Translations under genes and position numbers: made by a program | The notes under the pieces: model-generated | Told to the model about the DNA's origin: nothing | Databases searched by the model: none | The model's input: only the letters and a program-made list of their open reading frames with translations | Assembly (NCBI RefSeq): GCF_000203795.2 | Contig: NW_006281114.1 | Location: 372,001 to 436,000, forward strand | Length of the DNA stretch: 64,000 nt | Reading direction: 5' to 3' | Origin: Batrachochytrium dendrobatidis JAM81 | Lineage: Eukaryota > Chytridiomycota > Chytridiomycetes > Rhizophydiales | Part shown: in pieces, positions 21,866-33,106 of the stretch | How the letters are laid out: each line of letters begins with the position of its first letter | Position numbering within the stretch: the first letter of the stretch is position 1

Positions 21866-24800
21866 CTATAAAACACTGTACCGATTTCCTCCATCACTTT
21901 CCATACTAGCTAGTGTGGCTTCCGTCAGAATACGCTTAATTTCAATCTTGGCTCGATCCAATGCCATTTGACTTTCTCCTTCAATAAACTTTACAATTCA
22001 AATTAGTTTAAATTCAATGTCAAATACCAACATGTTGTGCTTACCAGATACAGTTTGCGTTGGCCTGGTCCTGGTTTCTTTCCCTTCTCAACAAATGTTC
22101 CTCTGGTAGTAATTGCTGTTCCTGACATTTCAGAAAGCAATGTAATCTGTTCCTTGTTGGTTACCCTCCATCGCGCCTTTTGCACATAATCGTTAATCTC
22201 CACTTCCGTTGAAAACGGTGCATCTGTTGACTTGGCTATCTCAATGCCTTTTCCCCTGATTGATGCGTTGATTCGGGCCTGAATCTCTAATGCTCTTACT
22301 GCTGCAGAGCTTGATGAAGATGCGTTCGTTGCTGACGTTGGAATGGCTGTATGTGTCGATGTACCACCCATTCCATGTGTATCTGTAGTTGAAACTGCAG
22401 AAACAGTGGCATCAAGCGAATCTCCAAGCAAAATGGTTCCACCAGATATTAAATCGCCTTTTCCAGTATTCTCATCGTCATCATCATCCAACATAATTTG
22501 CTGTTCTTCGTCGTCTTCAATCTCATACTCACCACCCACAAGCGATTTCTTTTGGATCCGTTTGACCAAATCACGCTCCTTATCCAACTGCTCCAGTCCA
22601 CGTCCTCCAAACCCAGATGAGTTGTACTGCATTGATCCGGCCTTGATCTTTTCCATAAATCGATCCGTTAGCTCTTGTAGCGAACTTGGGACCTCTACAC
22701 CACTCATGGTCAACGCTTTTACAATATCTAGAGCAAATCGATCTTGTTCTGGTAAAATAAATGTATATGCTGTGCCTTTGTTACCTGCACGGCCCGTACG
22801 ACCGACACGATGAACATAGTCTTCCATATGATTTGGACATTCATAATTCACAACAATTTTAAGCTGCTTAACATCCAATCCACGTGCAGCAACTGATGTA
22901 GCAATCATAATATTCGTTGATCCGGTTTTAAAGTCTGACAAGGTCGAGTCTCGATCTGCTTGGTCTTTTCCACCATGAAGGGACTGGCAGGGATAGCCTC
23001 GACGCAAAAGCTTGTTCAGCATACTATCTGCTGCTTCCTGTCGATCGACAAAAATAAGAATTTTGGCATCTGGGTCCGTAGCCGAACTCAACCCAAGAAT
23101 TTCCAAAAGCCGTAAAAACTTGGTTTCGTCATCATGATGCACTTCAACAATTTGTGTCACATCAGAAGCTACTACAGACCGTCCACCTACAGTAATTTCC
23201 AACGGTCTTCTTAAGATTTTACGTGCCAGGGCTTCCATCTTGCGTGGAAATGTAGCAGAAAACAACACTGTTTGTCTATCTGGACGAATATTATTCACCA
23301 TCTTCATCACCTGAGGTTCAAATCCCATATCAAACATACGATCTGCTTCATCCAATACTAGATATGTCACTCTGCGTAAATTGGTCACTCTTCCTGCATT
23401 CGAACAGAGTAAATCAATCATACGACCAGGTGTACAAATAATGATTTCCGCCCCTCGCTTCAATTCGGCAATCTGGTCCTTGATAGGCGAGCCGCCATAG
23501 CAACACACGGCACGCAAATTAAGAATTTTAGTAAAGTGTTTGCATTCGCGGTGGATCTGTACAGCCAGTTCACGAGTAGGAGTCATAATCAATGCAATTG
23601 AACCCTCCATGGCTTGAATCGGTCGTTGATCCTTGATATGACGAAACATGGGTAGCAAAAAAGCAATGGTTTTGCCTGATCCAGTTTTGGCAATTCCAAT
23701 CACATCGCGGCCTCCTACAATGGCCGGAATGGCTTGACTTTGAATTGAAGAAGGTCGATCATACTTGAGCACACGCCGAATCACCTCTAATACACCAGGT
23801 GGCATGCCAAAATGAGTCCATTTTTCAATAGGTTTAGGACATCGTACACCACGAATTTTAATTCCATCCAAATCAATCCGCTTTTGGTCAACCTCTTCTG
23901 CAGTCATATTCGCCAATTCTGGTGGCTCAACATAAAAATCTTTGCGAAAAGGTTCATAGTTGATTCGGGAATGATCCACTGGAACAATATCTTTTTTCTT
24001 GGCAGAAAGTTTTGCAGCAGCAGCAGCAATAATGTCAACCGCGTCAATATCTTGATTAGTATCATCATCCTCATCAACATCGTAATCATCTGGATGAGTG
24101 GTGGTATGAGCTGCACCAGTCGCAGTAATAGCAGCACCATTTTCATTGCCCATTTCTGAAACTTTATGTTCTGCTTCAATCGCTGCTGCTGCATCTGCAT
24201 CTTGCTGATTGATTCGTGTCACTTGTTCTTGAACATCTGCCATGAATGCGTCAAGTGGGTCTGCTTCATCCACATCCATTACATGATCATCTGTACCATC
24301 CTTACTTTCGCTATTCGATCCAACCTCCAAAACATTGGATAGATGTTTTGATGATTTTAATGCCGAAGCAGATGTTTGTGACTCGAGAGCAGCAGCGGAT
24401 CCTTCTAGCAGATCTGTCTCGTCGTCGTCTTCATCATCCAAAGTAATCCGAGACTGAGGTGTCAGATTAGTTTTGGTATGCGTAGTGACTGTATTGAAAG
24501 CAAAGGCTGTTTTTCCCAAAAGAGTCGATTTTTCAGCAGGTTTTCCAAAAATAATCAACGGTTTGGATGATGTACCCATTCCAAACATTGACTTGGCAGG
24601 TTTAACGGTTTCTGTGCCTCGATCTTTGTTGTATGTCATCTTTGGCAATATGAATGCTGGAGAAAAAGTCTCGACAGTAGCTGCTCTAGCAGCATGACCG
24701 AGTGTAGTAGCGTCGGTTTCGATATCATCATCTTCATCATCTTCAAGATTCCAGCTTTTTTTATTAGATTGCTGTTCAACCCGGCTACCGTCATCTATAG

Positions 24801-26542
24801 CCATTTCAGTATCTGTTTGAGGCTGATCGGTAGATACTGTAGTAAGAGTTTGTTTGGATGCATTTTTTGCTGCTCGATCTCGTTTCCACTGCTCAATTCG
24901 CTCGCGTCGCAAACGCATCTTTAGCTCTTCTTCGTCAATAGCCTATGTAACACAATAATGTAGAGTGACATTCAAATATTAGCATTGTCTTGTAAAAGTC
25001 ATCAAAATAGTCAATACATATTTAGTATTTCAGTATCATGTTACATTTTCACTCTTGGTAGTACCAGTGTTTTCGGCAGGTTTAATGTCTGACGTGGCCT
25101 TCTAAGTCCGTGAATAAGGTGTTGTCGATTTGATTACAGCACATAAAGATGCATAAAAGGCAGTATTGGCATAGACAAAGTGTTCAGCCATCACGAAATA
25201 CAACAAATAAACCACATGTAAGCATTTGTGAATATGCTAAATAAAACCGTATTAACCTACAGATACTCCCGAGTCTTGAACCTTTGATGTTTTGGTACTG
25301 GACTCCATACTTGTTAAAGTTGTATGAGAGGGTTCTAATTGGTTCGTTAAAAGAGTGTCTTTGGTTTGAACAGCTGTGTCCGTGGATACTGTAGTAGCGT
25401 ATGGCATTACTGAGGACGTATGTGCAACATGGGAAACAACTGAGCTTTCTTCAATACTAGGTTGGATTGCAGATACAATAGGTAAACCCGAGACATCTTT
25501 TGTTGTATCGCTTACCACCATCTTATCGACCAATTTGTATTCATCAGTGGCTGCTTTTCCAGATGCTGCAGCGGTAAAAGGCACTTTAAATGCTACACTA
25601 TGTCCATTTTCAGTAGTTTCAGTATGCAGAATCGGCAGCTCGGATTGATTCTTTAAAATTAGATATGAAATATTAATCAAAAGAATATTTAGTTGAGTTA
25701 CACACAAGTCAATCAATACTAAAATCAGATTAGGAAATATTTACCATTGACGTAGATTTAGTAGTATCTCGATCCAAGCTTTCTTTGGCACAATCCGAAC
25801 TATAATGTGCAGTACGATCCAAATCAGATTCAATCTCATCAGCATCGCTATCCTTGTGTTTAGACTTGCTTCTGTCTTTGGATCTGTGATGGCGATCCTT
25901 GGTTCGACTACGATGATCTTTGCCCTTGTCAGATCGACGATCAGAGCGTCCATCTCTGTCCCTATCTTTTGAACTGTCCCTATATTTGTCTTTACTAGAT
26001 CTCTCTGAGTGACGAGACCGTTCCTTTTTATCCTTTGAGAGTGATGAGCGTTCAACAGAAACACTGCGTTCACGTCGCTTGGAAGTGCTCGAGTGTCTGG
26101 AAGCATGGACAGCCACGTCTTCTGAATCCCTGTCTCTCCTGCTGCTACGACTAGTAGTAGCACCACTTGAAGACTTGGACCGGTCCTTGTCTCTGCTCCT
26201 ATCATGATCTTTATCTCTGCCACTTCTTTTTGAATGAGAGTCGATGGATGGCAGAGAGTCTGGATCCGCACGACGTTCACTGTGCTTCCTACTCTTATTC
26301 CCATTCTCTTCCCTGGTTCTGTCTCTACTATTAAAACCAGTAGGAGAAGACATTGAATCTTCGACTCTTCTTTTCTTGGACGGAGTTGATGATGAGCGGT
26401 CCAGACCAGCAGTTGGAGTTGAATTAGAGTCCTGACTCTTCTCGCTGCTAGAAACAGAATGAGAGCGAACTTTTGTAGTAGAGCGACTAGACCGAGAAGG
26501 TCTGCTCTTTAACACATCCTTTGCATAGTCAGATCTAGGCAT
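21866..26542 (-). CDS. PRP5: DEAD-box spliceosomal RNA helicase PRP5/DDX46
   Basis: The gene starts at ATG 26542 and ends at TAG 21866. The first exon encodes a strongly charged Arg/Ser/Asp-rich domain, as in DDX46. Linker exons follow (25716-25252, about 25100-25050), then a long exon (about 24940-22045) with RLRRERIEQWKRDR, an acidic region with DPLDAFMADVQ, and the helicase core. Core motifs are AKTGSGKT, PTRELAVQ, TPGRMIDL, DEAD, SAT, IFVDRQ, ATSVAARGLD and HRVGRTGRAG. The last exon supplies the conserved end after KLYL (FIEGESQMALDRAKIEIKR to RYSVL), like DDX46. PRP5 remodels U2 snRNP for stable branch-site binding in the nucleus. All ATPase motifs are intact. Confidence 0.95.
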
Positions 26543-26979
26543 TCTCAATCCCTAATTATTGGACTGCAAGAATTTTGAAACTTGCTTTGCTGCCGTATTC
26601 GCGGAAAACACTTTTTTGTATGAATTCTGCAGTCTTTGAAAATTCGAGATTTGTGATTTTCTGCCAAATTCAACCAGTTCAAAACATGTTTTCAAATCAA
26701 AGAATGAATTGAATTTGAAATATTTTACAAGTTGAACACTTGAATCTTCAGTTTAAAATCAGGTGTTGAATTGGACTGTTTTGGAGTTTATACAAACTAA
26801 TTTGTATTTCAATCTCACAGACACGCTTTTGTTTTTAATTCAAAAAAAAGTATTCTGTAAACTTGGTGATACTCATCATTTCATGCAACTGTTTATTATA
26901 CATTGTGTTTGATTTTACGTCAATGAAATTATTAGTAAAAAACTTTAAATTCATGTTACCACAGAATATTATGAAATCT
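26543..26979. other. Intergenic between PRP5 5' end and DUF1003 gene 3' end
   Basis: About 440 bp, very AT-rich. 26865-26915 resembles part of the repeat seen at 37835-37880 (ATCATTTCATGMAACTG then TTTATTATRCA). No gene is supported. Confidence 0.4.
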
Positions 26980-29494
26980 TTATTCATAAGCAATATCAGT
27001 TATTTCTTCAATATCACCATGGAAACATACTCGACTATCATCACATATGAACACAAATGTTGCAGGTCCAACAAATTCTTGTTCGATATCGACACTTACA
27101 GGTGCAGTAACAATTACACTTTCTAGTCCAATATCATCAAATGGTGGACTAGTGGGTGACGAACCAGTGGCTATTGCAGTGTTGCTGCCACCCGTATTTG
27201 TATGAATGGATTTAACGCTGACGCTGGTGTTGCGTGTAGGCACTATTGATGCGGCAATGGGTTTGGGTGGAATACCAAAAGATGCTTTGATACTGCCAAG
27301 TCGATGAGATGAGTGAATGCGCGATGGGTTACGTGGCAGTCCTTTGGCATGGTGAGTGGGTTGAGTATCTGCATGATCGGATCCTACTCCATTTCCACCA
27401 GACAGCGGATTTATTGGTTCCCAGGTGTAATCCACTACTTTCCCCCATATTTCTGTTGAGAGAGGTCGTGGACCAACCAATTGTTTACAGTATACAACAG
27501 GATTATCAATTCTGCTGTCTGAAAAGGCTGTGACAACGGTTGGAGAGGCAGAAACAATCTCTACAGGGGAGTTGGCTGGATCAGAGTGCGCTGGATGAGC
27601 AATGTCTGGGTGTCCATCGGCAGCCATATACACGCTTGTGTCAGGGATCGTTCCGTTGGGTCGAGGGAAAATGGTAGCAGTCACTCTACGCAAAACGTGT
27701 CCTTGGTCCACATCAACAATCGCCACTTGCAATGGCGGAACGTATGTAATCACCAACTGCTTGATAGAGGTTTTCCACATCTCGGTGATACGGTCCTGAC
27801 GTTTGCGAGCAAATGCTGGCTTGTATCTGGGTGGAAGTTCGCCATTAAGAAAAGTGGCCATGGCACCATTCGCAAAAATAACCCGGATACGGAATATCCT
27901 GCCTACATGGTGCATATGTAAAATATTAAAGTCATTGCGAAGATGAACACTTCCCTCGCCAGAAAACACGTCATCCATTGTAGCTAAAATCTCTGAAAAA
28001 TTGATTTTGAACGTAATGTGGGTTAGTCTGCGATCAGTAATATCAAGCGACACATCCGAGATGGATCCTGTGAAATTGTCTCCGTCCTCGTGCCAATGTG
28101 AAAAGACAAAACTATCCCCAGACAGATCAACATCAAAATAGTTTCGCAATAGCATCTTGGTAAGATGATCCGATTGAATTTCAACATTCCAAGACTCGAT
28201 TGGCTTTTCCATTCGATTACTAAAGAGACCTCCAGGAGAAGCAAGCAGAGCGTCGTTGAATTTAGGAGATGTAAAATGATGCACAAGCTTGGCTTGATGG
28301 TTGTCGGGGTGTCTAATTTGAAGCTCAAGCAAGTGGATTTGAATTTCTTGGATTTCAAGTAATCGTTTCCACTGATACGACAACAGATGGTCAACCTTGG
28401 CATCAACGTGACGAGTTTCGTGCTCATTTCGAAGAATGGCTTCAGAAACAAAGTTGGTCTGCAGTCGATCACGCTCCGTTTGTCTGTTTTGTGACATCAT
28501 GATGATAGGAGCCTGAGTGGCTGCCAACATAGATAAAAATAGATTGAGCAAAATAAACGGATATGGGTCCCATGCAGAGTTGGGTGGACCATAAGCAGTC
28601 AAAATCAGATTGGCACTAGCGGAAATAGGATCATGAAAATTCAAGTTATATCAGCACAATATGTACATCATGACTGCAAGAATGAATAACAATTTAGAAT
28701 CAAGCGTATACATAAACTCACATTGCCCATATAGCAAGAAACAACCCCAAAGCCCCAAGAAAACCCCAGGAACCACCACATCTGGCAACTGTATCAGCAG
28801 CGACTTGACCAGCTGTTCGTTTTAGTTCAAACTGATCCAGCCAGTTGCTTTGCTCGATTTCAAACGTTTTGAGATTCTTGATGGCGTCCTCCTGTAGTCT
28901 AGAAAACTGGGCTTGATCCTCCTCCAATAAAAAATCAATACGGCCTTGAAGAGCATTTTGGATATGGTCGTGACAGATGCGTCGCGTTGGCCAGTCTAAC
29001 CGAGCTTGTGGATAATCCTTTTGAAGTAGTCTAAGAAATCTGGGTTTGATATCGGCAATACAAGTCCAAGTGTCTGGGCTACGAGATAAGCGTTTCTGAC
29101 AAAGAGCACAACTATTCTTGTCGTTGTAAACAGCAGCATTGGAAATAATGGCCAAGGCAGGTGAATGCAAATGCGAATTAGCATCAAGTGGTTGAAGCAT
29201 GGTTGAAGAAGGGTTAGGGTTAGATTGAGTCAAAGGAGTAGTCGTTTCCATAGCAGCACCAGTGAGCTCAAGTGTAGGCAAAGCAGTAGAACTCAATGGC
29301 TGATTCTGTACTGATATGTGTGTAGATGGAACGTCAGAAACAGGCAATTGGCTTAGCAGCTGCTGTGGAGTCAACGACTGCACAGTCATTGGCTCCTGAT
29401 TATTAGTAGATGAATTGCCAACAGCAACAATTATGGGGTCATTGGATTGAGAGTTTGAGGCTTCATCTGGTGTAGAAATGCTTGATGAATTCAT
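26980..29494 (-). CDS. DUF1003-domain membrane protein with long unrelated C-terminal extension
   Basis: Two exons (29494-28722, 28615-26980) join in phase to 802 aa. The first ~125 residues are Ser/Thr/Pro/Gln-rich. Residues about 125-340 match bacterial DUF1003 proteins: a CxxC zinc-like start (SCALCQKRL), IKPRFLRLLQKDYPQ, ICHDH, LLEEDQAQFSRLQ, then two membrane spans (GGSWGFLGALGLFLAIWA and YPFILLNLFLSMLAATQAPI) and the signature IMMSQNRQTERDR. A coiled region follows. The last ~400 residues have no family that I recognise. They include a beta-rich part (SFVFSHWHEDGDNFTGSI) and a low-complexity part. Function is unknown. DUF1003 is mainly prokaryotic, so acquisition by transfer is possible but untested. 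Confidence 0.8.
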
Positions 29495-29819
29495 GACTCT
29501 ATAATTAGTTTGTCAAACTCGACATTTGAAACTGCAGGACAGAAATATTAAAACTTTATATTTTTTATAAAACATAGCCACATGTGTGTTGAAGGGTTTA
29601 ATTTCGGTCTAACTGGATTTAGCCGGATTTGATTCGACCTGTGCGACAGTCAGACTGCACGAGCCTCAATTGTTGGTGAATATTCGATCATGTGAATCTT
29701 GTGACTACCAATTACATGTGGACTTTGATGTGATGTTGAGTTGTAAAGCGTGACAATATACTCTGATTTAATCTTCAAAAAAATATACAAAACTATCAAT
29801 TTTATAAAGTAATATATTC
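29495..29819. other. Intergenic upstream of the DUF1003 gene
   Basis: About 325 bp, AT-rich. It carries one TGACTACCA motif at 29702-29710, about 210 bp upstream of the DUF1003 start. No gene is supported. Confidence 0.35.
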
Positions 29820-29925
29820 AAAAAACAAATCCATAAGCTGGAATGGACAGCATTTTAACAAAAACAAAAGCTGGACTTTGTCAAATAGACATTAACTGGA
29901 CATTTTAAAGTATTCGACCAACACT

Positions 29926-32051
29926 TTAAACTCCATAGCGACGCAAAACATTTACAACCTGACTTTCAGAGTCGGTGTTGGCTGTCGAGTACGACATGTA
30001 TGTAACATAGCTGGTCGATCGTGCAAATTGAAGCACTACATTGGCATCACTGCTTCCGAATGTCTTGCCACCAAAGTTTTGGCTAGCAATGACTGGTGTG
30101 ATACCCATCTTGAAGTACAATAAACCAGTGCCTTGAGCTTGAGCATAAGCTGCCTGAACTGCTGCCGTCGTGTATGCACCTGGAGTCGTGTCCGAAGCAA
30201 GAGTTGCTCCCACACTTGCTGGTGCAACAAGAGCATTCACAACATCAACTCGGACACCTGCATTGTATGCTGATGTCAGGACATAGACTGCATTGTCCAA
30301 TAGACCAGATGCTGTGGCAGGAAGGGTGTATGTGATTTTCAGATTAGGCATGGCAACTTGCAGTCCGCGAATGGCAGCATTGCGAGTATCAATCGATGCT
30401 TGGTTAGTCAGAGCTGCACCGTCAAGATAAAAGTCGAGCCATGAAATCGAATACGAGTCAATGATGTTCTGGTATTGGTTTTTAAGCTGTGATGGATTGG
30501 TGATCACTTGAGCCAATTCCTGACCATTTGGTCCACCAAGCGACACCATCACGTCACCACCAAAGTTGCGCACCTGCTGGATCTGAGAAAGATACCACGA
30601 CTCGGGTAGACCATGTGCACCTCCCCAACTTGGGTTTGCATTGGCATCAGCAACAATATATCCAAGATTGTACATGTTGGTACCAACCGTTGTGGCCATG
30701 GTCACAATGTTTGCAGCATTGGCAGCAGTAGTGTCGATGGTTGGAGCAAATACGGTAGATGGCCAGTTGTACAGTCCTGGAATATTTGCAAGTGGGAGTT
30801 TGGGTGCAGGAACTGGAGTTTTTGCAACTGATGCAGACAATTCAAATGGTAGCATGGCAGTAGCAAAATCGTATTTACTTTGTTGGATTCGGCTCGAAGC
30901 AAAAAGTGGACCAATCACACCATGATCACGATTGATAGACCAGAATGACAGTAGCGAGATCCATGAAGTAGACTGTGCGAATTGGGTCAATTGTGCGGCA
31001 TCTTCAACACGGAACACTTCGCCTTGCACATCGTTTACGCCAATCATGGGTGTAACACCAATAGTCACGGATGGGAATATAGGTTTGGCTTGAGCATAGG
31101 TGGCTTTGGCAGCTGAGATGGCATATCCACCCATTCCAGTTGCTCCGTTTGGTGCTGGTCCAGATCCATAATCCATAGCCATAATATTGACCACATCGAT
31201 CACCAGTCCGTTGGCGGCAGCGTTACTCAAGATTGCAACGCCTTCTGCTGTTAAACCACTTGGTAGAACGGGAAGCGTGTATGAAATTTTAATGTTGGGA
31301 TACAGTTTTTTAATCTGGACAAGAGCTTGGGCACGGCGAGTGTTGGCAGCACTATTGAACAGTGCACCTCCTTCGATATCAAAGTCGACATAGGTCAGAC
31401 TATACATGTCAATGACTGATTTGTATTCAGCCACCAGGTTATTACTGGATACTAGCGCCAGTTCTTGTCCTATTAATTTTATAATGAAAAGCGATTAGTC
31501 AACACTTTTGGGTATTAAAGGGCTGATGAGTGATTTAGTGGTAGATATCATACACCAGGTCCGAAATTATGGAAATATCCAGTATTCCAAAACAGATGTA
31601 GACAGCAATATAGATATAAAAGTCGCGTATAGCCAGTATCAATCTACAGTTTACTACACAATGACTTACCATTAGCACCACCAAACGAGACAATGACATC
31701 ACCACCCAACTGTCTTAGTTGGCTAATGTATTGAGAGTAAAAGTTTTGAGCCAGTGGAACCATACCACCCCATGATGCTTTACCACCGCCATCAGCAGTG
31801 ATAAATGCAAGCGTAAAGTGTTTGTTTTTGACGGCTGCAGCAGTGCTGGAAATATCAAACGTGGGCCAGAGCAGCACATCGCAGTATGGCGCGAAAACAC
31901 GAGATGGCCACGGTGTACTAGTGACTGTTCGGGCCTCAGTCTGCACAAGTGAAATGTCTTCAGTAAAATCAGAGTCCAGTACAGGAATGGCACGGGAAAA
32001 CCCTGCGGTCATAGCAACCGCAAGACAGATGGTTTTGATAAGAGATAGCAT
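29926..32051 (-). CDS. Secreted two-domain GH18 chitinase-like protein, copy 1
   Basis: Two exons (32051-31670, 31469-29926) join in phase to 641 aa. A signal peptide (MLSLIKTICLAVAMTAGFSRA) is followed by two tandem GH18-like barrels, about residues 45-340 and 365-641. Both have WGG and the (V/M)SFGG/SLGG strand. In domain 1 the catalytic DxxDxDxE region reads YVDFDIEGG (31366-31393), with the catalytic Glu present. In domain 2 the same place reads WLDFYLDGA (30416-30442), so the Glu is Asp and the middle Asp is Tyr. Domain 2 is therefore probably inactive and may bind substrate. The style (VLLWPTFDIS, FITADGGGKASWGG) resembles bacterial chitinases. Predicted role: extracellular chitin or related glycan breakdown. 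Confidence 0.85.
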
Positions 32052-32193
32052 TATCAGATCGTAGTTGGTGTAGAATGTATATCAAATAGCAACAGATTGC
32101 CAATTAAAAAGGATAGTAGAGGTTTAAAACAGTTTGTAATTAAGCTTTGAGTTGCAAGAGTGATGGGGAGTAAATAGGGCGAATACAGCTGGG

Positions 32194-32202
32194 TTTATAT
32201 AG
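32194..32202 (-). promoter_or_regulatory. TATA box of GH18 copy 1
   Basis: CTATATAAA on the minus strand, about 145 nt upstream of the start codon. It is conserved exactly in the second copy. Confidence 0.6.
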
Positions 32203-32223
32203 TTTTTGGAATTAAACTTGATA

Positions 32224-33000
32224 TACTTTTGACCAATCAAAACTATTTGAAATGCTTATTTTTATTCTGAATGACAATTGTAAAATCGACGAATCATTTC
32301 AAAAGCTGACGAGATTTGTAAATTTATTATGGCATATTAATATTTCCAGCTTATTCACATTGTGCTCATTATAATTCGGAAGCATTATCCAATTATCGAC
32401 TGTTTTTTAAAATCTTGACTACAATTATTGATGGAATGGCCATTTGTTTCTTTCAAAGTCGACATGATTGTCTAATATTTACCGATTGTATTTAAAATAC
32501 AATATGATTTAGCTAATAAATAAAACAATCATTTTTTAATGCAAAGATCATGCACATAGTTGTTTCTATAATAGTCAATATCTCAGCACTGCATATAATT
32601 ATCCGTGATGCAATTCTCTGTTTTAAATTCGAACAAGATCAATCACCAGACATTGTCGACTTTTATTTTTCACATGCAATTCAGATTATAGATCTTGTAA
32701 CAATGAGAGCACTTCTCAAAGTGTTTTACCAAATACTTAGCTACGCTTGTTGTCATTATCAAAACTCGCAAAAATACTTTAAATTTATTTACAAAAAGTA
32801 AGCTTGGGTGTCAAAGTAAAGATAAGGCAGAGTCGGTGCAATTGATACGTTATGATACACTTTGGCTGCATACTTGCAACAGTTGAATATCCAATCTAAA
32901 GCTTGCAAAAAGTTTTAAATAAATATACATCTACACCCATGATTAAGCAATACCAAGTTGATTAATGAAAAGTTTATTTCAAGAATATAGCATATCAAAC
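32224..33000. other. Spacer between the GH18 duplication units
   Basis: About 780 bp, very AT-rich. It contains an 83-codon plus-strand frame (32550-32801) with no recognisable features, which I do not call a gene. Confidence 0.4.
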
Positions 33001-33106
33001 AAAAAACAAATCCATAAGCTGGAATGGACAGCATTTTAACAAAAACAAAAGCTGGACTTTGTCAAATAGACATTAACTGGACATTTTAAAGTATTCGACC
33101 AACACT

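Larger units (their letters stand above)
29820..32223. repeat. Tandem duplication unit 1 (GH18 gene with its promoter and 3' flank)
   Basis: This is nearly identical to 33001-35435 in the same orientation. Similarity starts abruptly at AAAAAACAAATCCATAAGC and stops after ATTAAACTTGATA. Only one ~76-nt intron block (about 31473-31548) fails to align. Confidence 0.9.

Noticed and set aside
29211..29225. Telomere-like GGGTTAGGGTTAG
   Set aside because: Only two units, inside the low-complexity coding part of the DUF1003 gene, where it encodes Asn/Pro residues.
30641..30925. Plus-strand open frames inside the GH18 genes
   Set aside because: They are mirror frames of conserved GH18 coding sequence, repeated in the second copy, with no features of their own.
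32550..32801. 83-codon plus-strand frame between GH18 copies
   Set aside because: AT-driven composition, no recognisable domain, and outside both duplication units.
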